Shown here one piece after another: positions 11,864-19,862 of a stretch of 64,000 bases of DNA. The translations under genes were made by a program, and so were the position numbers. This stretch comes from Ctena decussata. Lineage: Eukaryota > Mollusca > Bivalvia > Lucinida > Lucinidae. The notes under the pieces are model-generated. The model searched no databases. It saw nothing but the letters and a program-made list of their open reading frames with translations, and was not told where the DNA came from. The DNA lies in assembly GCA_963989385.1 (NCBI GenBank), contig OZ022502.1, positions 53,623,454 through 53,687,453 on the forward strand, given 5' to 3'. Numbering within the stretch: position 1 is the stretch's first letter; each line of letters opens with the position of its first letter.

Positions 11864-12265
11864 ATATTTATTCAATTGCCTTTGCTGTTCTGCTGTTTTT
11901 GTAATGTTTTCTTTAAAGTCCGCCAACAATGATACAAATTGTATATATATATTTAGGATAAGAACTCGATAAGCTTTAGCTTCCGTTCTGATCCTTTAAA
12001 TGTTCTCATGTTATGTAAATACATGTGGTATTGTGATGTTATGAAATAAAATATGTTTAAACTAGAAGCAAAATGCACCCGCCTCCTAAACGTTCTCGAA
12101 GTTAGGGTAACAATTACTGTAAATGTCCTCAAAATTGAACTATTTGGTTTAATAATGCAGTAATACGTCCATAATATGCAGATAAAATGGCAACTGTGTT
12201 GATCCCTTTTAGGAACAGTCTGTTCTGGGTCTGCACTTTTTGCATAGACCTGTCTGTCATCATAT
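11864..12265. other. No recognisable feature
   Basis: AT-rich intervening DNA with chance ORFs only. Confidence 0.45.
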
Positions 12266-12500
12266 GAGCCGCGACATAACAAAACCAACAAAGTGGCATG
12301 TGCGCCCGGCAAAGACTCAGATCAGCCTGGGCATCCGCCCAGTCTGATCAGGGTCTTTGCTGTCCACATCAAGGTAGTTTGGACACTAAGCTACCCTTTA
12401 AGCGCAAGCGAAGAACTGATTAGTTTAGGTGGGGCCCAGATTGCTCTGAATCTTCGCTGGACGCACATGCCACTTTGTTGATTTTGTCGTGTCTCGGCTA
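12266..12500. mobile_element. Palindromic MITE family P1
   Basis: GAGCCGCGACATAACA ... TGTCGTGTCTCGGCT, ~235 bp, arms reverse-complementary throughout (CAGATCAGCCTGGGCATCC region pairs with its partner near 12430). Confidence 0.8.
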
Positions 12501-12769
12501 TTATGCACTTTGGTCTTACTAGATATGCGTATGCTCTGACTTGCATGGAATTACCGTGAGACCGAATTTTTCACTTCTCCAATACGCAAACATCTTTCGA
12601 AAATAGTCCCAAATGTATATTGATATCAGACAATCCATTAAAGAGAAGATACCCGACAGCTATATCATGATTTTCTATTTGAACGAAAGGTCGGTAATAG
12701 ATAATTTAGAAAATTTGGTATATAATCAGGGGAAACAACTCTGTCATTTTGATTGTTTGACTTCCTTCA

Positions 12770-12991
12770 GGGGCCGTATTCATAAAACGACTTAAGTGGT
12801 TGCTATGCTGTTGCTAAGGCTAAATTTCTTTGAAGGAGATTCCCTACAACTATGAAATTTGCCATGGAGGAACAGCCTGAAAAGACTGTTCCTCCAGAGC
12901 AAATTTCATCGTTGTAGGTAATCTACTTTATAGAAATTTAGCCTTAGCAACAGCATAGCAACGACTTAAATTGTTTTGTGAATATGACCCC
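12770..12991. mobile_element. Palindromic MITE family P3
   Basis: GGGGCCGTATTCATAAAACG at the left and its near reverse complement GTGAATATGACCCC at the right. Long arms contain GTTGCTAAGGCTAAATTTC and GAAATTTAGCCTTAGCAAC. The second copy is at 33851-34047. Confidence 0.85.
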
Positions 12992-13640
12992 TCATGTGGG
13001 GTTGACTCTTAGAGAACACAGTTTTCCTTTTTGTACATGTAGCCGAGGTCTTCTGCGAAATATCTGCATGAAACATAATTTTTATGCATTTTGTACAGTT
13101 ACCTTACCTGTCCGTAAGGCTTAAAAGCCTGTCGCTCTGTCAGTGGTAAAAGCGTCTAAACAAACATCATTATGAGAAGCAGTTTGGCCTTCACATTTAA
13201 GTGATAAAATATTGGTCGATGTCCATATTTTGAGTCATATAACTGGTAGTTAATTTTTAACTTGTTCGCCTATTAGTTGGACAATTTTACCTGAAAGGTT
13301 TGGGGTAATATGGTCCACCCTTAGGTGTATATTTTCTATTTTATCTTAGCAAATTGAGGGTGAAAACAATATTTTGTATAATTGTTGTTAGATTTGTGCC
13401 TTGCTATAAGTAAAATCCAAAATAATTCAAACTCGAAACTGATGTCAGAATAAACAAGAGAATGCTTAAAAGCGGTCCTTATTCCCCCAAATTACCCCGA
13501 GTCCCCTAACCCTTCCTCCGCACGAAAGCAATCGCGGCTTCCCTTATGTCTCATCGATGTTATTGTTCAATGTATCCTCATAAGCAGTTTTATTTCATCT
13601 GCCTTTTCTCTTGAAGTTTTGTGATCACTTACCGGAGAAA
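12992..13640. other. No recognisable feature
   Basis: Only chance ORFs and no repeats that I can match elsewhere in the window. Confidence 0.45.
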
Positions 13641-13659
13641 GAGATAGAGTTTATTAATT

Positions 13660-13760
13660 GTCCCGAGGGTGGTTTAAAGATCGGATAATGAAACGAGTCC
13701 GAAGGACGTGTTTCTTTATCGGATCTTCAAACCTCCCGAAATGTATCAATCCCATATTTT
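13660..13760. repeat. Stem-loop repeat
   Basis: TTTAAAGATCGGATAA pairs with TTTATCGGATCTTCAAA around a GAGTCCGAAGGACG centre. A similar palindromic arrangement with a CCTTCGGCG centre is at 31690-31780. Confidence 0.55.
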
Positions 13761-13849
13761 AAATGGGACGATTCAATAAACTGTGTAACCCCGTTAGCAC
13801 TTTCGTATTTCTTACATTAAAAGAATATTTCAATCTGTTTTTATGTTTT

Positions 13850-14161
13850 CAAGGGTCCTTCCAAGAGCCAGTACACAATTGGGCGAAATAATATATGTAA
13901 ATTTAATTGTTTTGATCGCCATTTGGAAGGAGCAAAACTTGTCATAATTAAATTTATTTACTGGTCTATGGAACTTGAACCATGCCTTTACCTTCGTTCT
14001 CGACGATATAAGGCTCGAAGAAACGTCAATTATAGCACATTGTGGAGCACGTGTGATAAAAGGCAATGCAATCCCTCATAAAATAGACGAATTCGTAAAA
14101 CCGTTCAGTTCCACATACCAGAAATATACACCAAAGTTTGCTATTGGGTTGACAGTTTGTG
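13850..14161 (+). repeat. Dispersed repeat, left half, interrupted by the P-type element
   Basis: Matches 38690-39020 in patches: TTTGATCGCCATTT, GACGATATAAGGCTCGAA and CCAGAAATATACACCA. Its continuation is at 24616-24705, beyond the transposon. Confidence 0.65.
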
Positions 14162-14169
14162 ATTTAAAT
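14162..14169. other. Left 8-bp target-site duplication, ATTTAAAT
   Basis: ATTTAAAT abuts the left end of the P-type element. The identical octamer lies at 24608-24615 directly after the right end. The octamer is itself palindromic, so the exact edge rests on the inverted repeats, which start cleanly at CACAGG. Confidence 0.85.
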
Positions 14170-14515
14170 CACAGGAGCCTGGTTGGCTGTATTTGCATCT
14201 GACAACACGATTTCCCCACCCACAACAGTTTTTATGTAATATCCTATAGAAGTCTTGTTTCTAATGGAATAAGCAGGTCTCCAAACTTTTCTTTACCTTT
14301 ACACATTGAATGAATACATAAACTGTTGATCTACCACGAAGATCAATTCTAAATGCTATTCATTTATATATAAACAAATCTACCATTCGCTAGAAAAAAC
14401 AAAAGGAGAGACGGCGGCCATGTCTTTCGCAACGGAATGTCGCTTGCGTGCGTAATAAATTTTGCTGGTTCCCGATATCACCACAAAGCGCTTGAAGAAT
14501 CAAGCACCAGGGGTC
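14170..14515 (+). repeat. Left terminal inverted repeat of the P-type element
   Basis: This arm matches the reverse complement of 24265-24607. The outermost 28 bases differ at only two positions; similarity then continues with small indels through 14370, becomes perfect over 14371-14469, and fades after about 14515. The terminal ~30 bp is close to the length of classical P-element terminal repeats; the longer internal similarity is unusual. Confidence 0.85.
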
Positions 14516-15380
14516 CATAGATGCACCAAAACACCGGAACGCACCTGTAATTATCAGATAGGGGTTTTCTTTAATTGTGTGTGGTTTTAGGCCTGGAATA
14601 TTATTGTATGTCATTATAGAGAGGATAACAAATTAGGATTTCAATTTGATTTTACAGAAAAAAAGTTTACTGGTAATAATGTTTTCCTGTTCAGGAATAG
14701 AGACAGAGAGTGTATGGCGGGGGGGGGGGGGGGGGGGTTGGGGGGATTTCCACGGACCCAAATAAAATCACTGAACTTGGACGTTTCGGTCACTTTTAGG
14801 GAGGAGATAACTATCACAACCTTACATTTCTTAAAAGTGAAAGTGAAACTACACTTTATAAATTAAAAGTTGTTATATCGTTTTTGAGTCCATTTTGCCA
14901 TTTTATTGTCTGAAGATACAATATCTATGTACTTAGTCATATACATTTCATTGCTTACTATACACATATAGTGTCTATTCCTACCCGAATTTGTAAGTGC
15001 ATATTTTTCTGGACTGGGACATGCATGATGTATTGGTGTTTTTATCTTTATATTGTTTTATTGGGAGTGGGGTGGAGGTGATGCGTATGTAGCTTGTCGA
15101 ATACGCTACCTTTGGAGATACATAACAAGCGAGTACCCCTCCTCCAACACCAGCACCAACATAAGAACACCTGTCCAAGGCGCTAGTAAATAAGTGCACC
15201 GATCTGTCCTATTTGAATGTTCTAAAGTTCAGCACTGCAGGTTTCTTTCTCATAGCTGACATAATCCTGAGAGGAAAACAAACTCCAATGACTCAGCCCT
15301 GTGGACTTCAACAGTTTCATCAGGTTAAACACGTCCGTGTGATTCATACCCCAGTACTACACACTTTTATATAGTAAAAT
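14516..15380. other. Non-coding interior of the P-type element, left side, with poly-G tract
   Basis: No credible ORF. A G-run with few interruptions lies at about 14719-14747, enough guanines to form a quadruplex. The rest is AT-rich and presumably holds the promoter and first non-coding exon of the helicase transcript; nothing specific can be pointed to. Confidence 0.45.
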
Positions 15381-15616
15381 GAGCTGCGACACGACAAAAC
15401 CAACAATGTGGTTGTGCGCCCTGCGCAGACTCAGATCAGCATGGGCATCCGCCCAGTCTGATCAGAGTCTTCGCTGTCCGCATGGAGGTAGCTTAGACAT
15501 TTAGCTACCCTTTGAGCACTTAACGAAGAGTCTAGTCAGTCTGAGCGGATGCTCAGACTGATCTGCGTCTGCGCTGGGCACACGACCACATTGTTGGTTT
15601 TGTCGTGTCGCGGCTC
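15381..15616. mobile_element. Palindromic MITE family P1, copy inside the P-type element
   Basis: Starts GAGCTGCGACACGACA and ends TGTCGTGTCGCGGCTC. The whole ~236 bp is one interrupted palindrome with GATCAG/CTGATC-rich arms. Same family as 12266-12500, 27325-27515, 37393-37628, 42228-42465, 57731-57848 and 61666-61900. AAAT flanks both sides, a possible short target duplication. Confidence 0.8.
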
Positions 15617-15682
15617 AAATGTGTGTTTTAGGGGTATACAATTTTCCTTATACTTGCTCGTAAACATAGATCGTGGGCAATC

Positions 15683-15717
15683 GTTAGAACCGCCTCAATG
15701 ATCGAGGCGGTTCTAAC
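15683..15717. repeat. Perfect 14-bp hairpin, GC-rich
   Basis: GTTAGAACCGCCTC, a 7-base loop, then its exact reverse complement. It lies just outside the large palindrome that precedes the helicase gene. Confidence 0.75.
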
Positions 15718-15723
15718 TTGAAG

Positions 15724-16116
15724 GCATCAAAGAGTACAACATAAAATGGTATTAGTGGTCATTCTCTTCGAAATTTTGAAATTATTATTTTTTGCTTTGT
15801 TGGTGCTACATTTGACCTAGTGCACGATGTGGAGGCTATATTTGACCTTCCTGAACTGCTAACAACATCTGGAAATCTTTTCTGAAATATGAGTGATGCC
15901 TATGAAACTACAATTTGCAGTTTCACGGGCATCACTCATATTTCAGAAAACATTTTCAGATGCTGTTAGCAGTTAACATAGGCCATGTATAGCCTTCACA
16001 TCGTGCACTGGGTCAAATGTAGCAGCAACAAAGCAAACAATAATAATTTAAAAGAAAATCGAAAAAAAAAAACCTGACCACTCAAACCATCCTACGTTGT
16101 ACCCCTTGCTTTGAGC
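15724..16116. repeat. ~390-bp near-complete palindrome upstream of the helicase
   Basis: Two arms of about 190 bp are imperfect reverse complements meeting with almost no spacer near 15913. Examples of paired segments are GCTTTGTTG / CAACAAAGC and CTGAAATATGAGTGATG / CATCACTCATATTTCAG. It ends about 125 bp before the helicase splice acceptor. It may be a separate foldback MITE or a structural part of the P-type element. Confidence 0.75.
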
Positions 16117-16271
16117 AAAATAAGAAAAATACAGCAGCATCAAAGCAAAAACTAATGATTTCAAAAAGTCAAAAAAATTCAATTCTTTTCCAATAATAAA
16201 TGCAGGAAAATTAGCAATCTGATCAAAATCTTTTCTCTTCAGGGCATATGAACTGAATCACCATAGAAAAG

Positions 16272-18305
16272 ATGGATGCTGATCAAATAGCTGCATGGAA
16301 TGCAATCATGAATGGACATAATCTTGTCCTGACAGGACAGGCAGGCACGGGGAAAACATTCACTATTAAACATTGTGTAAACGAACTTAGAAAAACTGGT
16401 AAAAATGTTGCCCTTACATGCTATACCGGAATAGCATGCTTGCAGTATGAGGGTCTAAAACCAATGACACTTCATAAGTTCGCCGGATTGGAGGATGGAC
16501 GTCATCCAGATAATAAACTTTTACACCTTTTGCAAACAGATGAACGATTTGGGGATGTTAAGAAACGTATAATTGAAACAGATGTCTTAATAATAGATGA
16601 AGTGTCCATGGTCAGTAGGAAAATTCTGGAAAGTACTGAATTCTTGTGTAGGAATTTAAGAGGGGGCACTTACTGTTTTGGTGGATTGCAGGTTATATTG
16701 TGTGGTGACTTCTATCAACTCCCCCCAATTCAGGATAAGCAGTATGGGGATGATGGTAGTTACTGTATGAAGTCCCATTTCTTTGAGGGGATGTTTCCCC
16801 ATGTGATACATTTTCAGACAGTGCATAGACAGAGGGAAGAAAAACTTATAAAATGTGTCTCTGAGCTTGAAAAAGGAAAGCCCAGTAAAGAGACAAACGA
16901 GTTTTTTTCAACATTAAGCAGGCCATTAACCGTTGAAAATGAGTCCGAAGTTGTAAAGTTATTTGCAAGGAATGAAGATGTTGACTTGTACAATTATCAA
17001 AAATCAATGGCCATGGAAGGTGAATTGAAGGTATTTGAATCTGAAGATAAAGGTGATGATAAATTTCTAAGGAAAGTACTAGCTCCAAAACGGTTGGGAT
17101 TAAAAGTAAATGCCCCAGTAATGCTGCTCAGGAATTTAAATGAACGCCATGTAAATGGTCTAAGGGGGAAAGTTGCAAGAATCAATGATGCCTCTATTGA
17201 CGTGAATTTTAAAGTTCATGGAAAATCAGAAGTTGTAAGAATTGAAAGATTTTGCTTTTCTAAGTATGACCCAGCTACAAATAAGTGCATAGCGAGCAGG
17301 ACACAGTTTCCCCTGAAACTGGCATTTGGGATGACGATACATAAGGCGCAAGGAATGTCAATAGAATTCGTCGAAGTAAACTGTAAGAAGGCAACATTTC
17401 CTGGTCAAGTGGGAGTAGCTGTCGGTCGAGCCCAAACATCAGGGGGCTTACGTGTACTAAACTATAGCCAGTATCTATTGAAAGAGCACCCAAAAGATGT
17501 GAGAGATTTTTATGAAAATTATAATCCCAATGTAACGTATGAAAATGATCGGAGTTGCTGTGGAAACCACGAGTGCTTTCAAAATGAAAACTTACACATA
17601 GTAGTAGATGAAATTGATTCTGACTCAGAAATTGATGAATTAATTGATAATGTTGAACAAATGGAAAACAAATCAGATCATAGTTACACAATGAATATTG
17701 CAGTTGACACGTCTCCTATCAGGACCATTTTACAAAGTGCTTTCAATGATTTTAAGGATACTCCTTCAGAAGCAACGGCACGCAATGCCCTAGATGTGAT
17801 ATTAAGTAAACCTAATAATGTCTCAGCATGGTATGTTAAACAATGTTCTGCTATGGAAAACATATATGATAATTGCTGCTCCGTTCAAGCAGGTAACCTT
17901 AAACAAAAACATCTTACTGATTTTTACACGATGTTTCAGCAGTACATGGTATCAGAAGAATACTCACAAAGTATCAAATCTGTGTCTGAGGTAGAGTTTT
18001 CGAGCCACTTGTTTTCATCAGTCATGTTTTTAATCCAAGAGAAAATTCTAAAGGATAAAGCAGCAACAGTAGAAATAACAGAACAACCAGTGCTGTCAGT
18101 ATTTCCTTCACCAGATTCCACCATATCTGCACCAGGAAAAGGAAAAATTCGATATGTGGGAGGCTACTGTGTTGCCAAAGTCCGATATAGGCTCTGCAAG
18201 TCTATGCGAAACTGTTTCTATGTTCCTGGAATGACTCCTGAAATAAACAAAATTCAAGAGCAAATCAATATACTAGATGATATGACAATATCAGCTGCAG
18301 ATTAG
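16272..18305 (+). CDS. PIF1-family DNA helicase, transposon passenger gene
   Basis: A 677-residue protein with all superfamily 1B helicase motifs. Walker A is GQAGTGKT (about residues 22-29), the DEAD-like box is IIDEVSM (107-113), motif III is GDFYQLPP (145-152), a VHRQ motif follows near 184-187, TIHKAQG lies at 355-361 and VGRAQT at 384-389. Such enzymes unwind DNA 5' to 3' in the nucleus. There is no Rep/HUH nuclease upstream, so it is not a Helitron protein. Residues ~410-677 form an unrecognised extension ending in a conserved-looking VGGYCVAKV segment. The ATG is the first after an in-frame TGA; a good splice acceptor (pyrimidine tract then CAG, 16231-16242) lies just upstream, so a 5' non-coding exon is likely. 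It sits 80 bp before the PHD gene on the same strand and converges on the transposase gene. The helicase core looks undamaged. Confidence 0.88.
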   Translation: MDADQIAAWNAIMNGHNLVLTGQAGTGKTFTIKHCVNELRKTGKNVALTCYTGIACLQYEGLKPMTLHKFAGLEDGRHPDNKLLHLLQTDERFGDVKKRIIETDVLIIDEVSMVSRKILESTEFLCRNLRGGTYCFGGLQVILCGDFYQLPPIQDKQYGDDGSYCMKSHFFEGMFPHVIHFQTVHRQREEKLIKCVSELEKGKPSKETNEFFSTLSRPLTVENESEVVKLFARNEDVDLYNYQKSMAMEGELKVFESEDKGDDKFLRKVLAPKRLGLKVNAPVMLLRNLNERHVNGLRGKVARINDASIDVNFKVHGKSEVVRIERFCFSKYDPATNKCIASRTQFPLKLAFGMTIHKAQGMSIEFVEVNCKKATFPGQVGVAVGRAQTSGGLRVLNYSQYLLKEHPKDVRDFYENYNPNVTYENDRSCCGNHECFQNENLHIVVDEIDSDSEIDELIDNVEQMENKSDHSYTMNIAVDTSPIRTILQSAFNDFKDTPSEATARNALDVILSKPNNVSAWYVKQCSAMENIYDNCCSVQAGNLKQKHLTDFYTMFQQYMVSEEYSQSIKSVSEVEFSSHLFSSVMFLIQEKILKDKAATVEITEQPVLSVFPSPDSTISAPGKGKIRYVGGYCVAKVRYRLCKSMRNCFYVPGMTPEINKIQEQINILDDMTISAAD

Positions 18306-18385
18306 CCGAAACTACGTAGTCTGGCCCATGTTCCTACTTCTGTATGTATTCTCTGCTCTTGAAGGAACTTCTTTAGATTTTAATT

Positions 18386-19615
18386 ATGGCAAACACTATA
18401 TATGAAGAAACCCTAGACGAAACAACCAGGAAACAAAATACAGCAGAAGGCCTTACAAATATTTGTGACGATGTTTTCGAATATTTCGAAATGGTTGAAC
18501 AAATTATAAGAACACTTTTGACAATTAAAACACTCTCTGAGAATAGAAAGCACTTATATAAGTTCGCTCTGCAACAACTGCTGTCGAATGAAACTTTATT
18601 TCAGGCGTTTTCTAGCAAATGCTGTAATAAGAGTTTTTCTGAATCCACTGTAGAGTCTGGATTACATGATCGTGTACTGTTTGAAAAGCTAATGCGTCTT
18701 TTTTTATCAGTATCTGTGGCGCAATTCAGAAAAGATTATCTAAGAGCACTGAAAAGAGAAAAAAGCAAAGCTTTAAGGAAAAGGGTTCTTGATAAAAGTG
18801 TTAAGAAAGAAATAAGTGGACCCATTGATGTGAAATTTATAGAAAAGGATAGTTCAGACAAAAAAGGTGTTTCCCATTTGAAACTTAAGGCATTAGCCCT
18901 TCAGTCAAATACATTTTTCACAGATTTCAAGAAACAGGATATTGTTCGACTCCTTCACGCATATGGAGAAACTGCTTCTGCAAGATCCACAAAGAAAGTT
19001 TTGGGAGAGAATCTAATTCATATATTGAGAGACGATGCATGTATAAAGATGGTTAATCCTGAAAGCCTGAGTCCTGCTATACCAATACAGTCAGCAATTA
19101 CTGAAACGCCAGATATACCAACAGATAGACCAGCTGAGGTCGTACGAATAAGAGCTGAAATCTATGAGCCAGTAGCTTCAACTTCAGGTTCAGTTGAAGT
19201 TGTTGAAGAAGTTGTTTCAATAGCTGAAATCTATGAGCCAGTAGCTTCAACTTCAGGTTCAGTTGAAGTTGTTGAAGAAGTCGTTTCTGAAGAAACGATA
19301 CCCCAGCCTGCAAAAAAGATTCGAGTTACAGAAGCAAGAGGAAAAGGCAAAGGGAAGGGGAAAGGAAAAGGCAAAGGAAAGGGAAAAGGCAAAGGAAAAG
19401 GAAAAGGTAAAAGAAGCGTAAAGGAAGTAGAGGAAGTAGATAATACCGAAGAAGGGTGCGGTATTTGCATGAAATTGTACTTAGAAAATGAAGAATGGAT
19501 TTGCTGTGATGCCTGCTCAATTTGGTATCATAGAAATTATGTTAGTTTGAATGACGATGAATGGGCTTATCAACAAAATGAAGAGGCAGTGTATATATGT
19601 CCAATGTGCGTCTAG
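18386..19615 (+). CDS. PHD-finger protein with Lys-Gly tract, transposon passenger gene
   Basis: A 409-residue protein. Residues 1-250 are charged and mostly helical in character with no family I can name. A 69-bp exact-looking tandem duplication (19154-19222, 19223-19289) encodes a repeated acidic 23-residue unit, followed by a strongly basic (Gly-Lys)n tract at about 19335-19412, likely to bind nucleic acid. The C-terminus is a PHD zinc finger: CGIC, CDAC, WYH, then CPMC. The cysteine expected three residues after the histidine (HxxC) is a tyrosine here (HRNY), one base away from Cys, so zinc binding may be impaired. PHD fingers normally read histone H3 tails. The ORF begins 80 bp after the helicase stop in another frame, and a TTTAG acceptor-like site lies just before its ATG. 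The two could be one gene split by an intron or by mutation, or two genes. Confidence 0.75.
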   Translation: MANTIYEETLDETTRKQNTAEGLTNICDDVFEYFEMVEQIIRTLLTIKTLSENRKHLYKFALQQLLSNETLFQAFSSKCCNKSFSESTVESGLHDRVLFEKLMRLFLSVSVAQFRKDYLRALKREKSKALRKRVLDKSVKKEISGPIDVKFIEKDSSDKKGVSHLKLKALALQSNTFFTDFKKQDIVRLLHAYGETASARSTKKVLGENLIHILRDDACIKMVNPESLSPAIPIQSAITETPDIPTDRPAEVVRIRAEIYEPVASTSGSVEVVEEVVSIAEIYEPVASTSGSVEVVEEVVSEETIPQPAKKIRVTEARGKGKGKGKGKGKGKGKGKGKGKGKRSVKEVEEVDNTEEGCGICMKLYLENEEWICCDACSIWYHRNYVSLNDDEWAYQQNEEAVYICPMCV

Positions 19616-19862
19616 ACCTTCATTCCAAATATACACTTGGCCTTTGTTGTCGGTGATAACAAACTAATGACAAATCACACAGTTCGGACAAATTGATCTT
19701 TGAATACAGAAATGAGGTAGTTATCATCAGGTGCACACCAAATTGTCTCAATTACCTGTGCCTTAAAATAGTATGAGAGAAAACTGATTAAAATTATTTG
19801 ATTGTGTAATATTTACCTGTTGCATGATAAACACCTTGCCGGGTGGCATGGCAACTTGGCCT
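19616..19862. other. Intergenic spacer between convergent passenger and transposase genes
   Basis: 247 bp separating the stop codons of the PHD gene (plus) and transposase (minus). AT-rich, presumably holding both 3' ends; I see no clear AATAAA in either direction. Confidence 0.5.

Noticed and set aside
17275..17691. 138-codon antisense ORF in the helicase gene
   Set aside because: Shadow of the coding strand, with no independent evidence.
16272..18305. Helitron interpretation of the PIF1 helicase
   Set aside because: No Rep/HUH nuclease domain and no TC...CTRR termini; the gene sits inside an element with inverted repeats and an 8-bp duplication.
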